From Pantoea sp. Ap-967 (GTDB lineage: Bacteria; Pseudomonadota; Gammaproteobacteria; Pseudomonadales; Pseudomonadaceae), in assembly GCF_011752565.1 (NCBI RefSeq), contig NZ_VWXK01000017.1, positions 1 to 64,000 of the forward strand: DNA of 64,000 nucleotides, read 5' to 3'. Shown here one piece after another: positions 50,851 to 59,319 of this stretch. The notes under the pieces are model-generated. The model saw nothing but the letters and a program-made list of their open reading frames with translations, was not told the origin of the DNA and did no database searches. Position 1 is the stretch's first letter, and every line of letters begins with the position of its first letter. Made by a program: the position numbers and the translations under genes.

Positions 50851-52421
50851 CAGTGCACCTCGGCCACGTCAGTGGTCGCCTTGGCCGCGCGCGGCGCGCG
50901 CTTGGCTGCAGGCTTTGGGGCACGCAGCATCTGCCTGGCAGCCCAGGCGAGGAACAACCCCGTGCCCAGGGCGGTGAGGTCGAACCCGGCCATGGCCCAG
51001 TCGGCGGCGGCCAGCGAATGCTCAAGCCCCTGCTCGCTGGTCAGCGAGTTGAGCAGCGGCAGCAGGGCAAAGGCCACCGCACCGAGTGCCAGTTGCTCAC
51101 CCCAGGCCTTGCGCCCCGGGCGCAGCACGGCATGCACCAGCGCCAGCAGCCAGGCCAGGAAGAACGCGTTCACCTCCCAATCGGCACGGCCTTGCAGCGT
51201 GGCGGGCACCAGGCGGTTGGCCCAGAAGAACCCCGCCACGGCCAGCAGCAGGCCGCTCATGCTGGCGATGTTCAGCACCTCGACCAGGCGCAGCTCGCCC
51301 GGCAAGCTGGCGCTCTTGGCATGCTTGAGCTGGCGCTTGCCCAGCCACATCACAAGCCCGGTGCCGATCACCGCCGTGCCGGCCACACCAAAGAAGAAGT
51401 ACAGCCAGCGCAGCCATGGCCCGGCAAAGTTGCCCATGTGCAGGCCGACGAAGCTGAACGAGGTCATCATCGCCGCGCTCTCGGGCTTGCCCTGGGTCAG
51501 CAGCGCGCCAGTGGCGCCGTCGAAGCTCCAGTTGGCACTGCGCTTGTAGGCGATGCTGTCTGCCGAGGCCTGGGCGAAGCTGACCCGGGCATTGCTGTCG
51601 CCAGGGTTCTGCACCTGGATGTAGCCCATGCGGGCACCCGGCACCTGTTCCTGAACCTTGGCGTACAGGCTGGCCAGCGGCACCAGCGGCGTGGCGACAT
51701 TGGCCACCTTGGGCACATCGTCGCGGCCGAATACCTCCTTGAAATAGCCGTCGCTGTCGCCGTAGCTGGCCATGATGCTGGCCGGCATCACCATGTACAT
51801 GAAGATCACCAGGCTGCTGTAGCTGATCATCAGGTGGAACGGCAGCACCAGCACGCCGATCGCATTGTGGCCGTCCAGCCAGGAGCGCTGGCCCTTGCCG
51901 GGGCGGAAGGTGAAGAACTCCTTGAAGATCTTCTTGTGGGTGATGATCCCGGTCACCAGCCCCAGCAGCATGATGAATGCGCAGAACGTGGCCAGCCAGC
52001 GGCCCCAGGGGTACGGCATCTCAAGCTGGAAATGGAAGCGGTAGAAGAAATCGCCGCCACGGCTCTCGCGGGCCTCCACCGGTTGGCCGGTCTGGGCATC
52101 GAGCTTCTTGTTGACGAAGCCGCGCCGGCCGCCGTCGGGGTCGCGCCAACCCACGCTGATCGGCGCCTCGCGCTCGCTGGGCAGGCGGATTATCCAGTTG
52201 CTGGCATGCCCGGCATTGGCCTCCAGGTAGCGCTGGGCCAGGCCCAGGCTGGCGACCGGGTCGAGTGCATGGCGGCGCACTTCCGGCTGGGTCCAGTGGC
52301 TGATCTCTTCCTTGAAGTACGACAGGGTACCGGTGAGGAAGATGGCGAACAGCAACCAGCCGAAAATCAGGCCGGTCCAGGTGTGCAGCCAGGCCATGGC
52401 CTGGCGGAAACCTTCCTTCAT
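50850..52421 (-). CDS. PepSY-domain iron-uptake membrane protein
   Basis: A 523-aa PepSY-associated TM protein with N-terminal helix 1 (about 15-37) and a periplasmic PepSY-like region (about 40-140). Membrane helices lie at about 145-165, 195-215 and 345-370, and several more near the C-terminus, which is alanine/lysine-rich. The start WLHTWTGLIFGWLLFAIFLTGTLSYFKEEI with conserved histidines matches the family of putative periplasmic siderophore-iron reductases. A much longer open frame upstream was rejected. ATG 52421 overlaps the DUF3649 stop (ATGA). It probably reduces ferric siderophore delivered by the receptor; this is family-based inference. Confidence 0.88.
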   Translation of the reverse strand: MKEGFRQAMAWLHTWTGLIFGWLLFAIFLTGTLSYFKEEISHWTQPEVRRHALDPVASLGLAQRYLEANAGHASNWIIRLPSEREAPISVGWRDPDGGRRGFVNKKLDAQTGQPVEARESRGGDFFYRFHFQLEMPYPWGRWLATFCAFIMLLGLVTGIITHKKIFKEFFTFRPGKGQRSWLDGHNAIGVLVLPFHLMISYSSLVIFMYMVMPASIMASYGDSDGYFKEVFGRDDVPKVANVATPLVPLASLYAKVQEQVPGARMGYIQVQNPGDSNARVSFAQASADSIAYKRSANWSFDGATGALLTQGKPESAAMMTSFSFVGLHMGNFAGPWLRWLYFFFGVAGTAVIGTGLVMWLGKRQLKHAKSASLPGELRLVEVLNIASMSGLLLAVAGFFWANRLVPATLQGRADWEVNAFFLAWLLALVHAVLRPGRKAWGEQLALGAVAFALLPLLNSLTSEQGLEHSLAAADWAMAGFDLTALGTGLFLAWAARQMLRAPKPAAKRAPRAAKATTDVAEVH

Positions 52422-52723
52422 GGGTTTTTCATCCAGTAGGCAAACCCGTTGACCAGCGCCAGCAACAAGCTTGGCAGCAGCACGCCGAGCCAGGCACGCC
52501 AGGCGCTGCGGCAGGCAAAGCACCAGAGAAAGGCCAACAGGTAGAAAACGAACGATAGCATCATGCCGGTCATGGTCGCGTCCACCTGGGGCAGCGGCGC
52601 CAGCAGGGTGATGCAGATGCTCGCCATGGACGCCAGCAGGTACCCGCCCAGCAGCGCGGCGAGGCTGCGCGAAAGCACGCCCAGGCGGTAGCTGATGGGA
52701 AGTCCGGCGGCGGTGCGCTTCAT
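52418..52723 (-). CDS. DUF3649 small membrane protein
   Basis: A 101-aa protein with three hydrophobic segments (about 17-40, 50-70 and 75-95), starting YRLGVLSRSLAALLGGYLLASMASICITLLAPL, the DUF3649 pattern. It is the first gene of the six-gene iron operon and is coupled to the PepSY gene by a 4-nt overlap. A Fur-box-like sequence lies about 35-50 bp upstream. Confidence 0.8.
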   Translation of the reverse strand: MKRTAAGLPISYRLGVLSRSLAALLGGYLLASMASICITLLAPLPQVDATMTGMMLSFVFYLLAFLWCFACRSAWRAWLGVLLPSLLLALVNGFAYWMKNP

Positions 52724-52755
52724 GGCTGGGATCCGGTGGAGCTGGGGGATGCAAT

Positions 52756-52774
52756 AGTAATGATTTCAATTCTC
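52756..52774. promoter_or_regulatory. Fur-box-like site between divergent iron operons
   Basis: AGTAATGATTTCAATTCTC matches about 12 of 19 positions of the Fur consensus GATAATGATAATCATTATC, in an AT-rich island of an otherwise GC-rich region. It sits between the divergent DUF3649 and fecI genes, where one Fur dimer pair could repress both. Confidence 0.55.
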
Positions 52775-52883
52775 ATAAGCAAAGCTTCCCAGGCACAGCC
52801 AAGGATTGCCGACGAAACGCCTTGCCACTACAATGCGAACAATTCTTACTACCAATTGCGCTGCATGGCGCCGGAGTATTGCG

Positions 52884-53378
52884 GTGTCCAGCGCCCTCTC
52901 TTCCACGGTCGAAGGCCTTTACCACGCCCACCACAACTGGCTGACCGGCTGGCTGCGCCGCCGCCTGGGCTGCCCGCAGAGCGCCGCCGACCTCGCCCAG
53001 GACACCTACGTGCGCCTGCTGCAAGCCCGCGAGGCACCGCAGTTGGTCGAGCCCCGGGCGTTCCTGGCCACCGTGGCCAAGCGCGTGCTGTGCAACCACT
53101 TCCGCCGCCAGGAACTGGAACGCGCCTACCTGCAGGCCCTGGCCCTGGTGCCCGAGCAGGTAGCACCAAGCGAGGAACAGAAAGCGATCATCTTCGAAAC
53201 CCTGCTGGAGCTCGACCGCCTGCTCGATGGCCTGCCGGCGCTGGTCAAGCGTGTGTTCCTGCTGGCCCAGGTCGACGGCATGGGGCAAACCGAGATCGCC
53301 CGCGAGCTGGGCCTGTCGCTGGCCACGGTCAAGCGCTACCTGAACAAGGCAGCCCTGCGCTGCTACTTCGCCCTATGA
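52884..53378 (+). CDS. fecI: FecI-type ECF sigma factor
   Basis: A 164-aa sigma factor that would switch on fecA when ferric citrate binds. It starts with GTG 52884 behind GGAG at ideal spacing, giving VSSALSSTVEGLYHAHHNWLTGWLRRRLGC, the family N-terminus; a frame open 26 codons earlier has no ribosome site. Region 2 contains SAADLAQDTYVRLLQARE. Region 4 contains LPALVKRVFLLAQVDGMGQTEIARELGLSLATVKRYLNKA. It is coupled to fecR by ATGA. The companion receptor's strong match to FecA supports the symbol. Confidence 0.92.
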   Translation: MSSALSSTVEGLYHAHHNWLTGWLRRRLGCPQSAADLAQDTYVRLLQAREAPQLVEPRAFLATVAKRVLCNHFRRQELERAYLQALALVPEQVAPSEEQKAIIFETLLELDRLLDGLPALVKRVFLLAQVDGMGQTEIARELGLSLATVKRYLNKAALRCYFAL

Positions 53379-54304
53379 ACGCCGCGTTCTCCGCACAGGT
53401 GGCCGAGCAGGCCGTGCACTGGCTGATCGAGTCGCAGGGCGATGACTTCGACCAGGCCCAGCAACAGGCGCTGCAGCACTGGCTGCTGGCCGACCAGGAG
53501 CACCAGCGGGCCTGGGCGCATATCCAGCAGGTCAACCAGCGCCTCAAGGGCGTGGCCTCGCCCGTGGTGCATGCCACCCTGCAGGCGCCGCCCTCCCCGG
53601 CCCGGCGCCGGGCGCTCAAGGCCTTGCTGCTGTTGGGCGTGGCCAGTGCCACGGGCCTTGGCCTGCACGGGCACAACCCGGTGCCGGGGCTGCTGGCCGA
53701 CTACCGCAGCCCGCTGGGCGAACGCCGGCGCATGCGCCTGGACGATGGCAGCGTGCTGCAACTCAATACCCGCAGCGCCGCCGATGTGCGCTTCGATGGC
53801 CAGCAGCGCCAGGTGCGGTTGCTCGAAGGCGAGCTGGCGCTGGACGTAGCCAGCGATGCCCGCCCGCTGGTGCTGCGCACCGCGCAGGGCGAACTGCAGT
53901 TGGGCAACGGCCACTTCAACGTGCGCGAGTTCGACGGCTTCAGCCTGGTTTCGGTGTTCAGCGGCCAGGCCCGTTTCGCTGGCAATGCCCTGCTCGCCGG
54001 CCAGCGCGCCCGCTTCAATGGCCACGGCTGGCAGGCCATCAGCCCACTGGACCCAAACAGCGGCGCCTGGGTAGACGGCATGCTGGTGGCCTCGCACATG
54101 CGCCTGGCCGATTTCCTGGCTGAACTGGGGCGCTATCGCCACGGGCAACTGGGCTGCAGCGAGCGGATCGCCGACCTGAAAGTGTCGGGCTCCTACCCAC
54201 TGGATAACAGCGAACGCATCCTGCAGATGCTGGAAGTGGCGTTGCCGGTGAAGGTACGGCGCTTCACCCGCTACTGGGTAACGCTTGAACCGCGGCTGAG
54301 CTGA
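53375..54304 (+). CDS. fecR: FecR-type signal transducer
   Basis: A 309-aa inner-membrane anti-sigma/activator for FecI. The DUF4880-like N-terminus reads AEQAVHWLIESQGDDFDQAQQQALQHWLLADQEHQRAWAHI. One hydrophobic segment lies at about 85-103. The periplasmic FecR domain contains RMRLDDGSVLQLNTRSAADVRFDGQQRQVRLLEGE. It ends 81 bp before fecA. The N-terminal WQ/WL cluster that contacts the sigma factor is present. Confidence 0.92.
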   Translation: MNAAFSAQVAEQAVHWLIESQGDDFDQAQQQALQHWLLADQEHQRAWAHIQQVNQRLKGVASPVVHATLQAPPSPARRRALKALLLLGVASATGLGLHGHNPVPGLLADYRSPLGERRRMRLDDGSVLQLNTRSAADVRFDGQQRQVRLLEGELALDVASDARPLVLRTAQGELQLGNGHFNVREFDGFSLVSVFSGQARFAGNALLAGQRARFNGHGWQAISPLDPNSGAWVDGMLVASHMRLADFLAELGRYRHGQLGCSERIADLKVSGSYPLDNSERILQMLEVALPVKVRRFTRYWVTLEPRLS

Positions 54305-54385
54305 TTTTTTTTCATGCGGCCTGAGCCGATTGGCGAACCTCGCGTGACAGGGAAGGCAGAACCCCTTATTACAGGATCCAGCCCC

Positions 54386-56716
54386 ATGCCCCTGCGCCCC
54401 AGCCCGCTCGTCCATGCCCTGCTGCTTGCCAGCAGCCTTGGCCTCACCTCCCAGGCCCTGTTCGCCGCCGAAATGCGCACCTACCACATTCCCGCAGGTT
54501 CGCTGGAGGATGCCCTGAACCAGTTCGGCCGGCAGAGCGGTGCGCTGATCTCGTTCGGCTCGCAAGTCACCCAGGGCTTGGCAACCCAAGGCCTGGACGG
54601 TGAATACGACACCGCCCAGGGCCTGGAGGCGCTGCTGCGCGGCAGCGGCCTGCAGGCGCGCCAGCAGGCCGACAATGCCTACAGCCTGCAGCCGGTAGGC
54701 CCAGCCGCCCCCGGCGCGCCGGTCGAGCTCGGTGCATCGACCGTGGTCGGTGACTGGCTGGGTGAGGCGCAACAGGACAACGTCTTCGAGCACCCCGGCG
54801 CACGCGATGTGGTACGCCGTGAGGAATTCGAGCGCAGCGGCGCCAGCACCGCGCGCGAAGTGCTCAACCGCATGCCAGGGGTGAACGCGCCTGACAACAA
54901 CGGCACCGGCAGCCATGACCTGGCACTGAACTTCGGCATTCGCGGCCTGAACCCGCGCCTGGCATCGCGCTCGACGGTGCTGATGGATGGCATTCCGGTG
55001 CCGTTCGCACCCTACGGCCAGCCGCAGCTGTCGCTGGCCCCCGTGAGCATGGGCAACATGGATGCGGTGGACGTGGTTCGCGGCGGCGGTGCAGTGCGCT
55101 ATGGCCCGCAGAACGTCGGCGGCATCGTCAACTTCGTCACCCGCGCCATTCCCGAGCAGGCCACCTTCAAGGCCGCGATGCAGAACCAGATCAGCCCCTC
55201 CTCCAGCCACGATGGTTTCAAGAACAGCGCCAACCTGCTGGTCGGGGGCACCAACGACAATGGCCTGGGTGGCGCCCTGCTGTACTCCGGCGTGCGGGGC
55301 GGCGACTGGCGCGAACGCAGCGACACGCAGATCGACGACCTGATTCTCAAGGGCAAGCTGCAACTGGACGAGGCCAACAGCCTGCACGCCATGGCCCAGT
55401 ACTACGACGGCGAGGCGCAGATGCCCGGCGGCCTGAGCAGCGCCGACTTCGATGCCGACCCGTACCAGTCGACGCGCCTGAAGGACAAATTCTGGGGCCG
55501 CCGTACGCTGGTCAACGTCGGCTACGACTACAAGCAGGACGACCGCCAGTTCAGCGTCAACAGCTTCTTCACCAAGACCCTGCGCAGCGGCTACCTCGAC
55601 CAGGGCAGCTTCGTCTCCCTGTCGCCCCGCGAATACTGGGTGCGCGGCATCGAGACGCGCTTCTCCCAGGGCCTGGCCCTGGGTGACAGCTGGCACGAGC
55701 TGGGCATGGGCTACCGCTACGTCAACGAAGCCGGCCACGAGTTGCGCTACCGCGAAGCCACCAGCGCCGACCGCCTGCCAACCACCGCCAGCCGCAACGA
55801 CCGCGACACCCGTGGCAGTACCGAAGCCCACGCCCTGTACCTGGACGACCGCATCGATATCGGCCGCTGGACCATCACCCCGGGCATCCGCTACGAGATG
55901 ATCGATTCGGCGCAGAACAACCTGCTCAACGGCCAGCGTTACCAAGGCAGCTACAACACCGCCCTGCCTGCGCTGAACGTGATGTACCACCTGACCGATC
56001 GCTGGAACCTCTACGCCAACACCGAGGGCTCCTTCGGCAGCGTGCAGTACAGCCAGATGCCCAACCGCGTCAGCAGCGGTGAGGTGAAGCCGGAGAAAGC
56101 GCGCACCTGGGAAGTGGGCAGCCGCTACGACAGTGGCGACCTGCAAGCCGAGGTGGGCCTGTTCCTGATCAACTTCGACAACCAGTACGAGAGCAACCAG
56201 ACCAACGACTCGGTGATCGCCCGTGGCGAAACTCGCCATCAAGGCTTCGAAACCAGCGTGCGCTACGCCCTGGATGGGCTGAGCCCGGCGCTGGCCGGTT
56301 TCGACGTGCATGCCAGCTATGCCTTCGTTGACGCGACCATCCGCGAAGATGGGCCGAACAAGGGCAATCAGGTGCCGTTCTCGTCGCGCCACAAGGGCAA
56401 CCTGGGCGTTGGCTATACCGACGGCCCGTGGCAGTTGAACCTCGATGGCAGCTTCCAGAGCAGCCAGTACGCCGACAACGCCAACACCCGCGCCGAGAGC
56501 GCCGATGGCAGCACCGGGCGCATCCCGGGGTACATGCTGGTCAGCACCCGTGCCGGGTACGACTTCGGGCCACAGCTGTCGAACCTGAAGGTGGCGGTGG
56601 GGGTGAAGAACCTGTTCAACCGCGAGTACTACACGCGCTCGTTCGATGACAACAACAAGGGTAAATACGTGGGGGAACCGCGGACCTTGTATGTGCAAAC
56701 CTCGGTTGAGTTTTGA
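54386..56716 (+). CDS. fecA: Ferric citrate TonB-dependent receptor
   Basis: A 776-aa receptor for ferric dicitrate. It has a signal peptide ending LFAAEM, an N-terminal STN signalling domain (about 30-105), a plug (about 130-250) and a 22-strand barrel. Long stretches match the E. coli FecA barrel as remembered: TKTLRSGYL-QGS, SPR-YWVRGIE, LPALNV-YHLTD-WNLYANTEGSFG-VQYSQ, FLINF-NQY-SNQTND and SADGSTGRIPG. It ends near VGEPRTLYVQTSVEF with a terminal phenylalanine. ATG 54386 is chosen because it opens a normal signal peptide. An in-frame ATG 24 codons upstream gives a poor leader. Expression should depend on FecI and on Fur release. Confidence 0.95.
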   Translation: MPLRPSPLVHALLLASSLGLTSQALFAAEMRTYHIPAGSLEDALNQFGRQSGALISFGSQVTQGLATQGLDGEYDTAQGLEALLRGSGLQARQQADNAYSLQPVGPAAPGAPVELGASTVVGDWLGEAQQDNVFEHPGARDVVRREEFERSGASTAREVLNRMPGVNAPDNNGTGSHDLALNFGIRGLNPRLASRSTVLMDGIPVPFAPYGQPQLSLAPVSMGNMDAVDVVRGGGAVRYGPQNVGGIVNFVTRAIPEQATFKAAMQNQISPSSSHDGFKNSANLLVGGTNDNGLGGALLYSGVRGGDWRERSDTQIDDLILKGKLQLDEANSLHAMAQYYDGEAQMPGGLSSADFDADPYQSTRLKDKFWGRRTLVNVGYDYKQDDRQFSVNSFFTKTLRSGYLDQGSFVSLSPREYWVRGIETRFSQGLALGDSWHELGMGYRYVNEAGHELRYREATSADRLPTTASRNDRDTRGSTEAHALYLDDRIDIGRWTITPGIRYEMIDSAQNNLLNGQRYQGSYNTALPALNVMYHLTDRWNLYANTEGSFGSVQYSQMPNRVSSGEVKPEKARTWEVGSRYDSGDLQAEVGLFLINFDNQYESNQTNDSVIARGETRHQGFETSVRYALDGLSPALAGFDVHASYAFVDATIREDGPNKGNQVPFSSRHKGNLGVGYTDGPWQLNLDGSFQSSQYADNANTRAESADGSTGRIPGYMLVSTRAGYDFGPQLSNLKVAVGVKNLFNREYYTRSFDDNNKGKYVGEPRTLYVQTSVEF

Positions 56717-56743
56717 GGTCGGGGGTTAGGCTGTAGTTGTCCA

Positions 56744-56981
56744 GCGCCTGTGAGATCGAGCGCCGCCCGCGCGGCGCATCGCAGGCAAGCCTGCTCCTAC
56801 ATCTGTTTCGGGCCAGTTATGCCTGCGCCATCGCGCGCGACCGCCTTGTTCGTTCCATTCGATATCGAGGCATGCGCCGAGGGGGCGCGCGCGAAGGCCA
56901 CATGAACACTGGCCCGAAACAAATGTAGGAGCAGGCTTGCCTGCGATGCGCCGCGCGGGCGGCGCTCGATCTCACAGGCGC
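56744..56981. repeat. Long near-perfect inverted repeat carrying REP cores
   Basis: 74-nt arms (56744-56817 and 56908-56981) differ at one position only and enclose 90 nt, itself partly palindromic. Each arm contains the AGGCAAGCCTGCTCCTACA REP variant plus about 25 nt of unrelated GC-rich sequence on its outer side. The whole 436-bp gene-free stretch from fecA to the next gene consists of this element plus about 170 bp of leader for the hibernation-factor gene. A weak reading frame through the element was judged non-coding. Confidence 0.92.
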
Positions 56982-57152
56982 CCTGCTCTTCAGGCGAACC
57001 CACCCTAATTTGCAACAGAACATTTATTTTCAAAAAGGGCTTGAAATCGCTTCGCCGTTGCCTGACCTTAGAGTCAAGAGGCGCAGAAATACCAAGGCCC
57101 TCAATGGCCTAGGCACGCCTCCATGCGAGCAAGCTGAATAAGGATTGGAATC

Positions 57153-57500
57153 ATGCAAATCCAGGTCAACAGCAGCAACCATATCGAAGGCAACATCCGT
57201 CTCAACGAGTGGGTCCGCAGTACGCTGGAAGCCACCCTCGAACGCTACGACGACGACCTCACCCGCATCGAGGTTCATCTGCGCGACGAGAACGGCGCCA
57301 AGCCCGGCCCGCACGATAAACGCTGCCAGCTGGAGGCTCGCCCGAAAGGCCACCAACCGATTTCCGTGACCCACACCGCCACGTCGCTGGACCAAGCGGT
57401 CGACGGTGCCGCCAGCAAGCTGAACAACGCCCTGGAACACTTCTACGGCAAGCTGCGCAGCAAGCGCGGCGTGCTTGAACTCAGCGACCCCGACGCCTGA
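57153..57500 (+). CDS. Ribosome hibernation factor (HPF/RaiA family)
   Basis: A 115-aa short-type S30EA-domain protein that would bind the 30S decoding region and silence ribosomes under stress. It begins MQIQVNSSNHIEGN and contains RIEVHLRDENG; the middle lacks the long C-terminal tail of long HPF. The basic residues of the RNA-facing helix are moderately kept (EHFYGKLRSKRG). It is monocistronic, with an AAGGA site and an intrinsic terminator 14 bp after the stop. Pseudomonas usually also has an HPF gene near rpoN, so this may be a second, RaiA-like copy. Confidence 0.88.
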   Translation: MQIQVNSSNHIEGNIRLNEWVRSTLEATLERYDDDLTRIEVHLRDENGAKPGPHDKRCQLEARPKGHQPISVTHTATSLDQAVDGAASKLNNALEHFYGKLRSKRGVLELSDPDA

Positions 57501-57514
57501 TCGGCACACACAAG

Positions 57515-57540
57515 AACGCCCGGCCAATGCCGGGCGTTTT
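57515..57540 (+). terminator. Rho-independent terminator
   Basis: A perfect 10-bp GC-rich stem (57515-57524 with 57529-57538) with a 4-nt loop, followed by TTTT. It lies right after the hibernation-factor gene. This is the clearest intrinsic terminator in the window. Confidence 0.9.
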
Positions 57541-57622
57541 CATGTTTACGGATCAACGGGCCTGAACCAACCAGGGATTCACCCGGTCAACTTCTGCAAT
57601 CATTCATTGCAGATACCCGAGC

Positions 57623-57925
57623 ATGAACAATCCTTTCGACCAGATCAGCGCTGCCTTCGCCCCCGAATACCGCGTCAACCTCAGCATCGAACGGCTCGAT
57701 GGCAGCATCATGCTGACCCTGTCCGACGACGCCGGCGTGGTTGCCAAACGCCTCATCAGCCAAGCCCAACGCAACGACCCGGTGCGCCTGCAGCGGGTGA
57801 TCGACAGCATTCGCCTGGGCCTGGCCATCGAACTGGGGCAAAACCCGCTGCAGGTACTGGCCGCCCTGACCCGCGAAGGCCGTGCCGACAGCCGCCCGTT
57901 CGCAGCCATCGGCGTGGCCAACTGA
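57623..57925 (+). CDS. DUF3509 protein
   Basis: A 100-aa Pseudomonas-specific protein of unknown function, starting MNNPFDQISAAFAPEYRVNLSIERLDGSIMLTL, the DUF3509 pattern. It is soluble and mixed alpha/beta, with no catalytic motif. It is a single gene, convergent with the small gene that follows after 3 bp. Confidence 0.82.
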   Translation: MNNPFDQISAAFAPEYRVNLSIERLDGSIMLTLSDDAGVVAKRLISQAQRNDPVRLQRVIDSIRLGLAIELGQNPLQVLAALTREGRADSRPFAAIGVAN

Positions 57926-57928
57926 GCC

Positions 57929-58225
57929 TCAGCCCAGCAGCTTGCCGATTTGCTTCTCCAGGTCCGGCAGCCGCCAATTGCCTACCCGATGCGCCGCATC
58001 GAATGTGCCGGGTTGGTGGAACAGGCCGACCAGGCCCTGGTCGTAGGTGGGTTCCTGGCCCTGCTTGAGCCAGTAGATAACCTCTTCGACCAGCGAGCGG
58101 CTGGCGACCACCTTCAGTTCGATGACGTCCGCGACTTCAGTGACGTACAGCGCATCCGGATCGAGCCCCAGGGGGGCCAGGACGTTCTTCAGGTGGGCAT
58201 GGACGGCTTCGGCATCTTTACGCAT
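57929..58225 (-). CDS. Conserved hypothetical protein, 98 aa
   Basis: A small soluble protein starting MRKDAEAVHAHLKNVLAPLGLDPDALYVTEVADVIELKV and ending LPDLEKQIGKLLG. No motif or known domain was recognised. The start was chosen for its CAGGAGA ribosome site; a longer frame exists but lacks support. It lies 3 bp from the convergent DUF3509 gene. Confidence 0.7.
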   Translation of the reverse strand: MRKDAEAVHAHLKNVLAPLGLDPDALYVTEVADVIELKVVASRSLVEEVIYWLKQGQEPTYDQGLVGLFHQPGTFDAAHRVGNWRLPDLEKQIGKLLG

Positions 58226-58339
58226 TGCGATTCTCCTGTTGGCGCCACCGGCCGTGGCCCGATGCCACGACGCCCGATGCGGCGCCAGCCAGGATTCAAT
58301 CGCACCGCCGCCCACCCTTGGCGGTAGAAAAATATCCCC

Positions 58340-58810
58340 TCACTTGCCCTCGTCCACTTCCTTGCCGTTTGCGTCCAGGGCCTTGGTCGAGGGGTAGCGG
58401 TACGAGGCGTAGCGCACCACCAGGATCGAGAACGCCAGCAGCAGGATGCCGCCACACACATACAGCAGCCCGGCATCGGGCGCCTTGTGGTGCGAGACAT
58501 CGCCGATCAGCAGGCGCGTCAGCGCGGTGATTGCCACGTACAGCAGGAAGCGGATTGGCATGTGATTGGTCTTGAAGTAGATCCCGACCATCGCCCCCAG
58601 CTCCAGGTAGATGAACAACAGCAGGATGTCATCGACACTGACCCCACCCTTGCCGAGCATTTCAAGGAAAGTCACCACGGCCGCATAGGCGGTGATGGCA
58701 CCGATGCCGAACAGCGCCAGGTAATGGAACGCTTCAACGCACAGGTTGCCCAGCGAGTCGGCCGAGCCGTGCAGGCCCTTGCGCAGTCTTTCAGCCCATT
58801 TGATGTTCAC
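58340..58810 (-). CDS. psiE: PsiE-family phosphate-starvation-inducible membrane protein
   Basis: A 156-aa inner-membrane protein with four hydrophobic segments (about 28-48, 57-75, 85-102 and 113-133). It contains the conserved FYLELGAMVGIYFK-like region (IYLELGAMVGIYFKTNHMPIRFLLYVAITALTRLLI). PsiE is induced by phosphate starvation in E. coli; its function is unknown. The start is GTG 58810, giving the family N-terminus VNIKWAERLRKG. A GTG 14 codons upstream (58852) is the alternative. No Pho box was identified. Confidence 0.85.
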   Translation of the reverse strand: MNIKWAERLRKGLHGSADSLGNLCVEAFHYLALFGIGAITAYAAVVTFLEMLGKGGVSVDDILLLFIYLELGAMVGIYFKTNHMPIRFLLYVAITALTRLLIGDVSHHKAPDAGLLYVCGGILLLAFSILVVRYASYRYPSTKALDANGKEVDEGK

Positions 58811-58983
58811 GATGTGCGATTCCCCGATACGACATGAAGGATGGTGCGTCACCCTTGTGACGCTTGTGCCATGCAGTTAAAGGGCCAGGCCCCTGGCTTG
58901 GAAGGCGACCAATTGCCGCAAGGCACCTGTGGGCTAGGCTTTAGCCTGATTTTTTGGTTGCACGGTGATGGCCAATGCCATTA

Positions 58984-58999
58984 CTGTATATGGATACAG
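58984..58999. promoter_or_regulatory. LexA box of yebG
   Basis: CTGTATATGGATACAG fits the LexA consensus CTG-N10-CAG with the preferred TATATG centre. It is located 34-50 bp upstream of the yebG start, so the gene should be part of the SOS regulon. Confidence 0.92.
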
Positions 59000-59033
59000 T
59001 AATCCAACCAGCTAAAAGGCACAGAGGTGATGA

Positions 59034-59297
59034 ATGGCCGTCGAAGTGGTGTACCGCAGCAGCCGCGACCCGGAGCGCTTGTTCATGGATAAGGCCGAAG
59101 CAGATCGTCACGACAAGATGCTCGAACTGGCCGAGCGCCTGGCAGAGGTGCTGCACAAGGCGGTGCCATCGTTGACCGAGCAGCAGGTGGAAGAGGCCGG
59201 GATCTACATGGCCAAGAACCGCGATGTGTTCGCGCGGGCGTTCAAGAGCCAGCCGGATGCGTTGGGTGAGTTGCTTGAAGGCGGTGCTGCCGAGTGA
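59034..59297 (+). CDS. yebG: SOS-regulated YebG-like protein
   Basis: An 87-aa protein starting MAVEVVYRSSRDPERLFMDKAEADRHDKMLELAERLAEVL, the YebG family pattern. It is all-alpha in the second half. YebG is a small DNA-damage-inducible protein of unknown mechanism. The GAGGTGA ribosome site and the LexA box just upstream confirm both start and regulation. Confidence 0.93.
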   Translation: MAVEVVYRSSRDPERLFMDKAEADRHDKMLELAERLAEVLHKAVPSLTEQQVEEAGIYMAKNRDVFARAFKSQPDALGELLEGGAAE

Positions 59298-59319
59298 CAT
59301 CGGCGCAGTTCACAGGCGG

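Noticed and set aside
52421..52769. A 116-codon N-terminal extension of the PepSY protein
   Set aside because: The extension overlaps the DUF3649 gene entirely, has shadow composition, and the ATG at 52421 gives the family N-terminus with an ATGA overlap.
53363..56698. A 1111-codon open frame on the minus strand opposite fecR-fecA
   Set aside because: It is antisense to well-recognised fecR and fecA, has low-complexity Val/Ala/Gln/His composition, no domain and no ribosome site. It is a shadow of high-GC codon usage.
57041..57075. A sigma-32-like promoter before the hibernation-factor gene
   Set aside because: CTTGAAA fits a -35, but the nearest -10-like sequence is too far away and weak.
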